DNA from: CAWCAW01 sp963793645
GTDB taxonomy: Bacteria > Actinomycetota > Acidimicrobiia > Acidimicrobiales > UBA8190
DNA: 64,000 bases
NCBI GenBank assembly: GCA_963793645.1
Contig: CAWCAW010000001.1
Location: forward strand, 62,001 to 126,000
Reading direction: 5' to 3'
Part shown: in pieces, positions 24,868-33,304 of the stretch
Numbering within the stretch: the first letter of the stretch is position 1
Layout: every line of letters begins with the position of its first letter
Position numbers and translations under genes: made by a program
Notes under the pieces: generated by a model
What the model saw: only the letters and a program-made list of their open reading frames with translations
Databases searched by the model: none
Told to the model about the DNA's origin: nothing

Positions 24868-25869
24868 TCAGACCGGGCCCAGCAACAGGTCGCCCACGGC
24901 TCGGCGCTCGGACTCGAGTTCATCGGTCGTAACCGTGATGCGCTCTTGCGCGAACTGACTGTGGGCAAGACCTTCGACGACCTGCCACCCTGAGCCTGAG
25001 CTGCGCACCGGAAGGCCGAACACGAGACCCTCGGGAGTGCCGTACTCGCCGTGGGACACCACCGCCAGTGATGCACAGTCCCCCGCCGCGGTGGGCTCGA
25101 CGATGCTTCGCACCGTGTCCACCACGGCACTGGCCGCCGACGCCGCCGATGACGCGCCGCGCGCCTCGATGATCTTGGCGCCGCGCTGTTGGACGGAGGT
25201 GATGAAGTCGCCTCGGAGCCAGTCGAGGTCGTCGATGACCGCGGAAGCCGGCTTGCCGTCGATGACGGCGTTCTCGAAATCAGGGAACTGGGTGGAGGAG
25301 TGGTTCCCCCACACGCCAAGCTGCTGCACCGACGCCACCGGTACACCGGCCTTGCGGGCCAGCTGCGTCTTGGCCCGGTTCTCGTCCAGGCGCATCATGG
25401 CGAACCAGCGCTCGTCGGGAATGGCCGGCGCGTGCGAGCGGGCAATGAGGCAGTTGGTGTTGCACGGGTTGCCCACCACCAAGATGCGAACGTCGCCGGC
25501 CGCGTGGGCTCCAATAGCCTCGCCCTGGGGGCCGAAGATGCCTCCGTTGATGGTGAGCAGGTCGTTGCGCTCCATACCGGCCTTGCGGGGGATCGAGCCC
25601 ACCAACAACGCCCACGACGTCCCGTCGAAGGCCGTCTTCAGATTCGATGTGGGCTCCACCGCGGCCAGCAGTGGAAAGGCGCAGTCGTCGAGCTCCATGA
25701 CGACCCCCTCGAGGGCACCCATGGCCGGCTCGATCTCCAACAGGCGCAGGACCACCGGCTGGGTGGGGCCGAAGAGCCCTCCCGCGGCAATGCGAAAGAG
25801 CAGCGAGTAGCCGATCTGACCGGCAGCGCCGGTCACGGTGACGTGGATGGGGGCCGGAGTCGGTGCCAT
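24868..25869 (-). CDS. mdh: Malate dehydrogenase
   Basis: The 333-residue protein is an LDH-like malate dehydrogenase. The NAD fold begins TGAAGQIGYSLLFRIA, the substrate arginines lie in PRKAGMERNDLL and MMRLDENRA, and the catalytic His is in GNHSSTQ. It interconverts malate and oxaloacetate in the citric acid cycle. It lies at the downstream end of a minus-strand run with icd, metF, folD and purH. A set of four short GATCA-containing repeats overlaps and follows its 3' end (24818-24875). Confidence 0.93.
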   Translation of the reverse strand: MAPTPAPIHVTVTGAAGQIGYSLLFRIAAGGLFGPTQPVVLRLLEIEPAMGALEGVVMELDDCAFPLLAAVEPTSNLKTAFDGTSWALLVGSIPRKAGMERNDLLTINGGIFGPQGEAIGAHAAGDVRILVVGNPCNTNCLIARSHAPAIPDERWFAMMRLDENRAKTQLARKAGVPVASVQQLGVWGNHSSTQFPDFENAVIDGKPASAVIDDLDWLRGDFITSVQQRGAKIIEARGASSAASAASAVVDTVRSIVEPTAAGDCASLAVVSHGEYGTPEGLVFGLPVRSSGSGWQVVEGLAHSQFAQERITVTTDELESERRAVGDLLLGPV

Positions 25870-25976
25870 AACCGCAGGCTATCGGCACCACCCCAGGCGA
25901 TCCAGACGCCGCGCCGACCCTCGGGCCACGCCGGGGTGGGCGGATTCGGCTGGGGCGGAATCGGCCGGGCGGGCCC

Positions 25977-27173
25977 TTAGAGCCGCTCGACGATGGCGGC
26001 GGCGAACTCGGAGGTCTTCACCTCGGTCGCCCCGTCCATGAGCCGGGCGAAGTCATAGGTGACGATGCGCGCCTCGATGGTGGCCTCCAGCGCCCGCACG
26101 ATGTCGGCGGCGGCGTCTGTCCACCCGAGGTGCTGGAACATGAGCACGCCCGAGAGGATGACCGAGCCGGGGTTCACCTTGTCGAGACCGGCGTACTTGG
26201 GAGCCGTACCGTGGGTGGCTTCGAACACGCCGTGCCCGGTCACGTAGTTGATGTTCCCACCGGGGGCGATGCCGATTCCCCCGACCTGAGCGGCCAGCGC
26301 GTCGGACAGGTAGTCGCCGTTGAGGTTGGTGGTGGCGATGACGTCGAACTCGTCGGGACGGGTGAGTACCTGCTGCAACGTGATGTCGGCGATGGTGTCC
26401 TTGACGAGGATCTTGTCGCCTGGGTTGCCTTCGCAGTCGTCCCACCCCACCGCGACGTCAGAGAACTCGTCGCGCACGAGCTCGTAGCCCCAGTTACGGA
26501 AGGCGCCTTCGGTGAACTTCTGGATGTTGCCCTTGTGGACGAGGGTGACGCTCTTGCGGCCATGGGCGACGGCGTAGACGAGAGCGGCCCGGATGAGGCG
26601 CTTGGAGCCGTACTCCGAAATGGGCTTGATGCCGATGCCCGAGTTGGGGCGGATCTCCCAGCCCATCTCGTCACGCAAAAACGCCGAGAGACGCAGCGCC
26701 TCGGGCGTACCGGCCTGCACCTCGAGCCCGGCATAGACGTCCTCGGTGTTCTCCCGGAAGATCACCATGTCGACTTTTTCCGGGTGCAGCACCGGAGAGG
26801 GCACGCCGGTGAACCACCGCACCGGGCGCAGACACACGTAGAGGTCGAGGATCTGGCGTAGCGCCACGTTGAGCGAGCGAATCCCGCCGCCCACGGGCGT
26901 GGTGAGGGGGCCTTTGATGCCGATCATGTGCTCCCGGAAGGCCTCGACGGTCTCGTCGGGCAGCCAGTTGCCCGTCTCCTTGAACGCCTTTTCGCCGGCG
27001 AGGACTTCCTTCCAGGCGATGCGGCGACCGTGCTTGGCGGCGGCGGCGTCGAACACCCGCTGGGACGCCGGCCAGATGTCGACTCCGGTGCCGTCGCCTT
27101 CGATGAACGGGATGATCGGTTCTTGGGGGACGATCAGCGCGCCGTCATCGCCCAACGTGATGCGTTCAGCCAT
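25977..27173 (-). CDS. icd: Isocitrate dehydrogenase, NADP type
   Basis: The 398-residue protein matches the dimeric bacterial isocitrate dehydrogenases: IPFIEGDGTGVDIW at the start, the substrate Ser motif RSLNVALRQ, the FRENTEDVYAGLE segment, and the nucleotide region THGTAPKYAG. It converts isocitrate to 2-oxoglutarate and CO2. Coenzyme choice cannot be read with certainty from the sequence; NADP is the usual form of this subgroup. ATG at 27173; mdh follows 107 bases downstream. Confidence 0.9.
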   Translation of the reverse strand: MAERITLGDDGALIVPQEPIIPFIEGDGTGVDIWPASQRVFDAAAAKHGRRIAWKEVLAGEKAFKETGNWLPDETVEAFREHMIGIKGPLTTPVGGGIRSLNVALRQILDLYVCLRPVRWFTGVPSPVLHPEKVDMVIFRENTEDVYAGLEVQAGTPEALRLSAFLRDEMGWEIRPNSGIGIKPISEYGSKRLIRAALVYAVAHGRKSVTLVHKGNIQKFTEGAFRNWGYELVRDEFSDVAVGWDDCEGNPGDKILVKDTIADITLQQVLTRPDEFDVIATTNLNGDYLSDALAAQVGGIGIAPGGNINYVTGHGVFEATHGTAPKYAGLDKVNPGSVILSGVLMFQHLGWTDAAADIVRALEATIEARIVTYDFARLMDGATEVKTSEFAAAIVERL

Positions 27174-27194
27174 GGACCGGAGCCTATGCGGCGC

Positions 27195-28060
27195 TCAGCG
27201 CGCCGTGCGAAGTCCGAGCGCTTCGTAGATGTCGCGCGTGGCACTCGATCGGTTGAGCGTATAGAAGTGCAGTCCCGGTGCCCCGGCCGCCATCAGGTCC
27301 CGACACAGTTCGATGGCGATGTCGATACCGACTTGGCGTACCGCCTCGGCGCCGCCCTCGGCGTCGGCCGCCTCGAGGCGTTGCACCGCCCAGGTCGGGA
27401 CTGCGGCGCCCATCTGGGCCATGCGGGGCACGGACTTCAACGAGGTGACCGGCATGATGCCCGGCAACACAGGTTTGTCCATGCCGAGCGCGGCCAGGTC
27501 GTGGACCAGTCCGGTGTACTGGTCGATCTCGAAGAAGAACTGCGACACCGCGAAATCGGCCACCTGCATCTTGGCGGCCAGAAAGGCGCGATCCGACGCC
27601 ATGTCGGGCGAAGACGGATGACCGGCCGGATGAGCGGCCACCCCGATCGAAAAGCCACCCACGGCCCGAGCCAGTTCGACGAGCTCGAGGGCATGGGTGA
27701 GCTCGCCCTGCCCCGCGTCGGGATCGGTGGGCGGGTCCCCCCCAAGGCCATGAGGTTCTCGATCCCGGCCTTGCGAAACGACACCAGGATCTCGGCCAGC
27801 TCCAAGCGGGAATGGGCCACGCAAATCAGGTGCGCCATGGGCAAGAGCGTGGTAGTCCGCAACATGCCGGCCACCAGATCATGGGTGCGCTGGCGCGACT
27901 CGCGCCCGCCGCGGTAGGTCACCGACACAAACGACGGGTCGAGCGGCTCCAGCTCACGCAGCGTTCTCACCAAGGTGCGCTGCTCGTCGTCGTTCTTGGG
28001 CGGAAAGAACTCGAAGGAGTAGGTGGCTCCGGCATCGAGCAGGTCAGAGATGCGCGCCAT
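27195..28060 (-). CDS. metF: Methylenetetrahydrofolate reductase; frameshifted here
   Basis: The first frame gives the MetF N terminus (TYSFEFFPPKNDDEQ, VSVTYRGG, HLICVAHS) up to NLMALGG. The second frame continues with DPPTDPDAGQGELTHALEL, VGVAAHPAGHP-like sequence and ISQFFFE-type residues to the end. The break is in a run of seven C at 27737-27743; eight would restore LGGDPP. The protein, about 288 residues, reduces methylene-THF to methyl-THF for methionine synthesis using FAD. The gene lies 12 bases after folD, in a one-carbon group. A sequencing error in the homopolymer is the likely cause. Confidence 0.88.
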
Positions 28061-28072
28061 GGCCGACCAAGC

Positions 28073-28963
28073 CTAATGGGACTTCGTGACGCTTCGTCGG
28101 GCGGCCACTACGAGGCGCCGCGCGGCGGCGTCCACAGCGTTGCGCAGCAACATCGCCCTCGTCATGGGGCCGACCCCGCCGATGCGCGGCGTGATCCACC
28201 CGGCCACCTCGGCCACCGCCTCGTCGACGTCGGACAGCAGCTTGCGGCCGTCCCATGAGGTGCCCGCCCCCACCACGGCCGCGCCCGGCTTCACCATCGA
28301 GGCGGTGACCAGCCCGGCCCGCCCGGCCGCGGCTACCACCACATCGGCGCTACGCACGTAGTCGGCCAGGTTCTCCACTCCGGTGTGCACCACGGTGACC
28401 GCCGCGTTACAGCCGGGCCGCTTCAGCGCCAACAGCAAGGCCAGCGGCCGGCCGATGGTGAGACCTCGGCCGATCACCACCACGTGCTTGCCCTCTACGG
28501 GCACGTCGTGGGCGCCCAGCAACTCGACGATCCCCGCCGGCGTGCACGGCAACGGGCCCGGGCTGCCCATGACGAGGCGGCCCAGATTCACCGGGTGCAG
28601 GCCGTCGGCATCCTTGTCGGGGTCCACCGCCATCAGCGCGGCGGTCTCGTCGAGGCCGGCGGGCAGCGGGACCTGCACGAGGTAGGCGTGCACGGCCGGG
28701 TCGGCGTTGAAGCGGGCGATGACCGACTCGAGCTCGTCCTGGCTCACGGTGGCCGGCAGGTGCGCGTGCACCGACACCATGCCCACCTGCTCGCAGTCGG
28801 CGTGCTTCATGGCCACATAGCGAGCGCTGGCGGGGTCGTCGCCCACCAATATGGTGCCCAGTCCCGGCTGGACACCCGACGCCACCAGGCGGGCCACGTC
28901 GTCGGTGACCTCCGCCCGGATACGGGCGGCCAGGGCCTCACCGTCGAGAAGCGTTGCCGTCAT
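28073..28963 (-). CDS. folD: Methylene-THF dehydrogenase / cyclohydrolase
   Basis: The 296-residue protein has the FolD catalytic Lys motif YVAMKHADCEQVG, the Gln/Pro signature YLVQVPLP, DKDADGLHP, and the nucleotide loop GRGLTIGRP, where most FolD proteins have GRSxxVGxP. It converts methylene-THF to formyl-THF, the donor used by PurN and PurH. ATG at 28963 is chosen because a longer open frame runs across purH in another frame. It is eight bases after purH. Confidence 0.93.
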   Translation of the reverse strand: MTATLLDGEALAARIRAEVTDDVARLVASGVQPGLGTILVGDDPASARYVAMKHADCEQVGMVSVHAHLPATVSQDELESVIARFNADPAVHAYLVQVPLPAGLDETAALMAVDPDKDADGLHPVNLGRLVMGSPGPLPCTPAGIVELLGAHDVPVEGKHVVVIGRGLTIGRPLALLLALKRPGCNAAVTVVHTGVENLADYVRSADVVVAAAGRAGLVTASMVKPGAAVVGAGTSWDGRKLLSDVDEAVAEVAGWITPRIGGVGPMTRAMLLRNAVDAAARRLVVAARRSVTKSH

Positions 28964-28971
28964 CGCTGCGC

Positions 28972-30495
28972 TCAATGCCGGAAGTGGCGCTCGCCGGTAA
29001 GGACCATGGCGATGCCGTACTCGTCGGCGGCGGCCACGACTTCGGCGTCGCGCACCGAACCACCCGGTTGCACGACCGCCGTCACCCCCGCTCGGGCCAG
29101 CACGTCGAAGCCGTCGCGAAAGGGGAAGAAGGCATCGCTGGCGCCGGCTGCTCCTTGGGCCCGGTCCCCCGCTTTGCGCACGGCGATCTCGGCCGCCTCC
29201 ACCCGGCTCTGCTGGCCCGCCCCCACGCCCACTGCTTGGCCCGAGCCCGCCACCACGATGGCGTTCGATGACGTGCGGGCGCACACCAGCCACGCAAGCT
29301 CGATGTCGCGCCACTGCTCCTCGGTGGGCGCCACCTTGGTGACCACCTGCCAGGCGCCGCGGTCGAGGCCGACGTCGTCGCCTTGTTGGACGAGGAAGCC
29401 GCCCGACAAGGTGCGCACCTCGAGCGGGCTGCGCCCATAGGGGGGTGCTTCGAGCAGCCGGGTGGACTTGCGGCGTGCCACCAGAATCTCCAGCGCCGTC
29501 GGGTCGAAGCCGGACGCCACGATGACGTCGGCTTGCGGTCCGGCCGCCACAGCTTCGGCCACGTCCGCGCTACAGCGACCGCCCAGGGCAATCACCCCAC
29601 CGAAGGCCGACACGGGGTCACACTCCAGGGCTCGACGAAAAGCCTCGGCCAGATCCCCCGCCACAGCCGCCCCGCACGGGTTGGCGTGTTTCATGATGGC
29701 CACCGCTTTTTCACCGGCGCGGGGAAGCTCCGACACCAGACGCCAGCCGGCGTCGGTGTCGAACAGGTTCAGATACGAAAGAGCGGCCCCAGCGTGCTGG
29801 ACGACGCCGTCCCACCAGTCCGGTGCGCCGGTGCGCCGATAGCGAGCCCCGAGTTGATGGGGGTTCTCGCCGTAGCGCAGCTCCTGGGCCAGCTCCATCG
29901 ACAGGTGCAGCGACGCCGGCAACACCACCGCCTCGCCACCGGCACCCCCGGCGTCGAACCACGCCACGATGGCCGCGTCGTAGGCCGCACATGTGCGCAA
30001 AGGCGTCGCGGGCCAGTCGACGTCGGGTGTCGGCCCGACAGCGACCCCGAGGAACGCAGCTCGTCGAGGACGACGGGGTACTCGGCCGGATCGACGACGA
30101 TGCCCACATGGGCGTGATTTTTGGCGGCGGCGCGCACCATGGTGGGGCCGCCCACGTCGATGAGCTCGATGGAGGGATCCGACGAGAACGGGTAGAGGTT
30201 GCACACCACCAAGTCGATGGGCTCGATGCCGTTGGCCTCCAGATCGGCCCGGTGCTCGGCCTTGGACCGGTCAGCCAGGATGCCCGCCGTGCAGCCGGGG
30301 ATGGAGGGTCTTGACCCGTCCCCCCAGCATCTCGGGCGATCCGGTGAGCGTGGCCACCTCCACATGGGCGATGCCCGCCTCGGCCAATGCCGCCGAGGTT
30401 CCCCCGCTCGAAACCAGATCCCAGCCCAAGTCGGTCAGAGCGCGGGCCAGATCCACCAGCCCCGTCTTGTCGTACACCGAGAGCAGCGCCCTCAT
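28972..30495 (-). CDS. purH: AICAR transformylase / IMP cyclohydrolase; three frameshifts here
   Basis: PurH makes the last two steps to IMP. The MGS-like cyclohydrolase domain begins LLSVYDKTGLVDLARAL and VSSGGTSAAL; the transformylase domain has LRYGENPHQLGARY, IMKHANPCG and FPFRDGFD. Three single-base insertions break it. At about 30283-30285 the frame passes from TLHPRLHGG to ILADRSKAEH. At about 30032-30036 it passes from DELRSSGSLS to ADTRRRLARDAF. At about 29989-29993 it passes from DAFAHM to AAYDAAIVAWF. Each junction rejoins the family sequence exactly when one base is removed. ATG at 30495. Confidence 0.88.
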
Positions 30496-30623
30496 TGACA
30501 GTCCTTACAAAAGTCCACGCTTTGAGATTAGAGCGGCTGAAGTCGGGGGCGCGCACGCTCCTCGTGGAGGGTCGCCATGTACGGCCCGATGGGTCGCCGC
30601 CTCGTGCGGGGACGAGAAGACCC

Positions 30624-31033
30624 TTAGAGGTGCGGGGCAAGCTCGCCAACCAAGGCCTTCACCCTGGTGTCGATGTCATCTCGGATGGGACGGACTTCCT
30701 CTACGGACTTCCCCGCCGGATCCGTAGCTCCCAATCGACGTAACGCTTACCGGGGTAGACGGGACAGGCGTCACCACAACCCATGGTCACGATGACATCG
30801 GCTTCATGGGCCATTTTGTCCGTGAGCTTCTTGGGCCGTTCACCAGCGATGTCGATGCCCAACTCGGCCATCGCCATCAGTACCGCCGGGTTCAGTTTCT
30901 CTCCTGGATCGGAACCAGCCGAGTAGACGATGACCTTGTCTCCCGCATGGCGAGCCAGCAGGGCGGCCGCCATCTGTGACCGACCAGCGTTATGAACGCA
31001 GAGAAACAACACGACAGGACGGTGGGGTCTCAT
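30624..31033 (-). CDS. arsC: Arsenate reductase, LMW-phosphatase fold; frameshifted here
   Basis: The protein starts FLCVHNAGRSQMA, the C-x5-R phosphate loop of LMW-phosphatase-type arsenate reductases (Cys12, Arg18), and has Cys86 and Cys90 in MGCGDAC for thiol relay. After YVDWEL the frame breaks at about 30722-30724. One added base restores PDPAGKSVEEVRPIRDDI and a C terminus ending ELAPHL, the usual family end, with the stop at 30624. It reduces arsenate to arsenite; thioredoxin or mycothiol as donor cannot be decided. The ATG overlaps the stop of the aquaporin gene by four bases. Confidence 0.85.
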
Positions 31034-31767
31034 AGCGTCACGCCGCCAGGCGCGACTCGATCCGTGTGCCGACCAGCAACGTTGCTTGGCTCCGGGGCCG
31101 TGCTGGTGGGAAAGAGCAGTCGGATGAGAGCCACGGCGAGGCAGGCGGCGACGAGCTGGGCGGCGGCGAAGGTCGGAACCGAGGCCGGTGCGATGCCCGC
31201 GAAAGTGTTGGAGAACATTCTGCCTACCGTGATGGCGGGGTTGGCGAAACTTGTTGATGAGGTGAAGAAATATGCCGCACCGATGTACGCCCCGACAGCG
31301 GCAGGGGTGCTGGCGGGCCGCCCCGAACGAGCGAGGGCGAAGATCACCAGCAGCAGTCCCACGGTGGCGACGACCTCAGCGAGAAAATGGGCCGGTGAGG
31401 CTCGGTGCTTGGTCGAAATTTCAATGGCCGCCCGGGAGAACATGACATTGGCGATAACCGCCCCCATCGTGCAACCAGTCACCTGTGCCGGCACATACGC
31501 AGCGGCGTCCCGCCAAGACAAGCCGCCCAAGATGGGGTCCACCAACGACACCACCGGGTTGAATTGGCCCCCCGAGACGGGGCCGAACATGACCATGATG
31601 GCGAACAAACCGGCCGCCGTCGCTGCCGCGTTTTCCAATAGCTCCAGTCCGGTGTTGCCAGGCGACAATCTCCGTGCGGCTATGCCCGAGCCGATGACCA
31701 CAACAGCCAGAAAGGCGCTCCCGAGGAACTCGGCCAGGAGTCGTCGCCACAACGGCGATGGAGACAC
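31030..31767 (-). CDS. Aquaporin / MIP-family channel of the arsenic operon
   Basis: The 245-residue protein has six membrane segments and the two pore half-helices typical of the MIP family, here GGQFNPVVSL and TSFANPAITVGR. Both Asn-Pro motifs are kept. Channels in this position (AqpS type) let arsenite or related species flow out after arsenate is reduced. GTG at 31767 follows the arsI/cadI-like stop by seven bases. The start is chosen so that the first segment RLLAEFLGSAFLAVVVIG lies at the N terminus; the longer open frame overlaps the upstream gene. No separate Acr3 or ArsB pump is present in the cassette. Confidence 0.82.
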   Translation of the reverse strand: MSPSPLWRRLLAEFLGSAFLAVVVIGSGIAARRLSPGNTGLELLENAAATAAGLFAIMVMFGPVSGGQFNPVVSLVDPILGGLSWRDAAAYVPAQVTGCTMGAVIANVMFSRAAIEISTKHRASPAHFLAEVVATVGLLLVIFALARSGRPASTPAAVGAYIGAAYFFTSSTSFANPAITVGRMFSNTFAGIAPASVPTFAAAQLVAACLAVALIRLLFPTSTAPEPSNVAGRHTDRVAPGGVTL

Positions 31768-31774
31768 GGACTGA

Positions 31775-32242
31775 CTAGCAGCAGTTGGTCGCCGCCGGGG
31801 CAACCTCGAATGGCGGTTGGCAACAGATGCTTTCGCCGTCCCCGTACGGTCCCGCCTCGTCAGACGCATCGGCGAGGACCACGTAGAGCTCCCAGGGCGC
31901 TCCATCAGGGTCTTGGACCCACACCTTGTCCTGCCGCGCGTAGCAGCATGTGGTTTCACGCTCTGCCGACGTGGTCAGCCCGCCGGCGGCAAGCCGACTC
32001 TGTGCCCGCACCACGTCGTGTGCCGTCTCCACCTCCACGCCGAGGTGGTTGAGCGCTCCGGCAATGCCGATGCCCCGGTCGTCAGGAGTTTCGATGAGCA
32101 CCAGTTTCAGGGGGGGATCGGCGATGGCGAAGTTGGCGTAGCCGGGACGCACCTTGGCCGGAGGCGAGGAGAACAACGCGGCGTAGAACTCGATGGCCGC
32201 ACCAAGGTCAGAGACGTTGAGGGCCAGCTGTACACGGGACAC
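31775..32242 (-). CDS. ArsI/CadI-like VOC-fold protein
   Basis: The protein starts SRVQLALNVSDLGAAIEFY and has YANFAIADPPLKLVLIE, NHLGVEVE, TTCCYARQDKVWV and PWELYVV, matching the vicinal-oxygen-chelate group that includes CadI and the ArsI C-As lyase. Paired cysteines Cys99-Cys100 and C-terminal pairs Cys140-Cys141 and Cys154-Cys155 would bind trivalent arsenic or another soft metal. Of the ArsI iron ligands, His67 and Glu118 are present, but the first position is Gln5, as in CadI. GTG at 32242 matches the family start; ATG at 32260 is an alternative. It is the first gene of the leftward ars operon. Confidence 0.82.
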   Translation of the reverse strand: MSRVQLALNVSDLGAAIEFYAALFSSPPAKVRPGYANFAIADPPLKLVLIETPDDRGIGIAGALNHLGVEVETAHDVVRAQSRLAAGGLTTSAERETTCCYARQDKVWVQDPDGAPWELYVVLADASDEAGPYGDGESICCQPPFEVAPAATNCC

Positions 32243-32257
32243 GGCGCCCCCCCAATA

Positions 32258-32311
32258 CATTGACGTTTGTCGATACGTCCAGTATCGTTATCAGATCGAC
32301 ATCTGTCAATG
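32258..32311. promoter_or_regulatory. ArsR-type operator with overlapping divergent promoters
   Basis: CATTGACGTTTGTCGAT (32258-32274) and ATCGACATCTGTCAATG (32295-32311) form an inverted repeat matching at 14 of 17 positions. Rightward promoter: TTGACG at 32260-32265, 17-base spacer, TATCGT at 32283-32288. Leftward promoter: TTGACA at 32304-32309, 17-base spacer, GATACT at 32281-32286. Each -35 lies in one operator arm, so one repressor would shut both transcripts. Confidence 0.7.
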
Positions 32312-32320
32312 GGAGTAAGG

Positions 32321-32671
32321 GTGCCTCCTTCTGGTACGACCGTCACCACGTTGAGTCGAAACGAAATGTGTTGTGGCGTGCTCACCCAGGAGCCCATCTC
32401 AAAGCGTGAGGCGGAGAGCGCCGCCCCCGTACTGGCCGCCTTAGGGGATCCCGTACGTCTCCGCCTGCTCTCGATTGTCGCCGCCGAGGGCGAGGTGTGC
32501 AGCTGCAACCTGGAAGGTCCTCTCGACAAGAGCCAGCCCACCATCTCGCATCACACTCGCATCCTGGCCGAAGCCGGGTTGCTGGTCGGAGAACGGCGGG
32601 GCAAGTGGACCTGGTGGCGGATCGTGCCCGAGAGATTGGAAGACGTGCGCCGCCTGCTCGGTGGGCCGTAA
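32321..32671 (+). CDS. arsR: ArsR-family metal-responsive repressor
   Basis: The 116-residue winged-helix protein has the recognition helix region DKSQPTISHHTRILAEAGLL and the wing GERRGKWTWWRI. Cysteines Cys60 and Cys62 in EVCSCNLEG occupy the metal-sensing helix used for arsenite in ArsR proteins, and there is an additional N-terminal Cys17-Cys18. Binding of the metalloid would release the operator at 32258-32311. The start is GTG at 32321 after GGGAGTAAGG; ATG at 32309 is possible but overlaps the operator. It is divergent from the ars operon. Confidence 0.88.
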   Translation: MPPSGTTVTTLSRNEMCCGVLTQEPISKREAESAAPVLAALGDPVRLRLLSIVAAEGEVCSCNLEGPLDKSQPTISHHTRILAEAGLLVGERRGKWTWWRIVPERLEDVRRLLGGP

Positions 32672-32679
32672 CTCGTCCA

Positions 32680-33273
32680 TCAGCGTTGTTGGCGAGCCTC
32701 ACCCTCTACTTCGAGTTGGGCGACAAAGCGGCGTATGGTCTGGGGATAGAGCTGCCGCTCACATTCCTTGATGCGCTCGTGGAGCGACTCGACGTCATCA
32801 TCGTCGTATACCGGTACCGACTCCTGGGCGAGCACCGGGCCGGCGTCGACTTCCAACGTGGCCAGGTGCACGGTGCACCCCGTGACGCTGACACCGGCGG
32901 CCAGAGCGTCTTGCACCGCATGCCAACCCGGAAAGGCGGGCAACAGCGCCGGATGGGTGTTGAGGATGCGGCCCGGATAGGCGTCGTGCGCCGATTGCGC
33001 CAGCACGGTGCCGAATCCCGCCATGGCCACCACCTCAACGCCATGGCGCGTCAACGCTTCGACGACGGCGTCGGTAAAGGCGACGCGGTCGAACTCGGCC
33101 CCGAAACTGCCGAAGAGGCGGCGGTCGACGAGCACGCTCTTGACACCGGCCGCCTCGGCGATGTCGAGAGCCCGGCAAGGACGATCCGACAGCACCACCG
33201 CCACGGGAATGTCATCGGCCAGCAGAGCTTCGAGAATGCTTCCGGCGCCCGAGACGAGCACTCCGACGCGCAT
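32680..33273 (-). CDS. purN: Phosphoribosylglycinamide formyltransferase
   Basis: The 197-residue protein has the GART signature: VLVSGAGSILEALL at the N terminus, LNTHPALLPAF with the catalytic Asn and His, and TVHLATLEVDAGPVLAQE with the catalytic Asp. It adds the first formyl group in purine synthesis. The usual SGNGSNLQ loop reads SGAGSILE, slightly unusual. ATG at 33273. It lies 31 bases after sucD. In many actinobacteria purN is directly followed by purH; here the ars cassette separates them. Confidence 0.9.
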   Translation of the reverse strand: MRVGVLVSGAGSILEALLADDIPVAVVLSDRPCRALDIAEAAGVKSVLVDRRLFGSFGAEFDRVAFTDAVVEALTRHGVEVVAMAGFGTVLAQSAHDAYPGRILNTHPALLPAFPGWHAVQDALAAGVSVTGCTVHLATLEVDAGPVLAQESVPVYDDDDVESLHERIKECERQLYPQTIRRFVAQLEVEGEARQQR

Positions 33274-33304
33274 CGCCGTCACGCTATCAGCGCGCTTGTG
33301 AAGC

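Noticed and set aside
24818..24880. Repeated GATCA units near the mdh 3' end considered as CRISPR or operator array
   Set aside because: Only four short degenerate units with uneven spacing, partly inside mdh; no spacers or cas genes.
30387..30743. Plus-strand frame between purH and arsC
   Set aside because: It overlaps the purH start and the restored arsC end, with no family resemblance.
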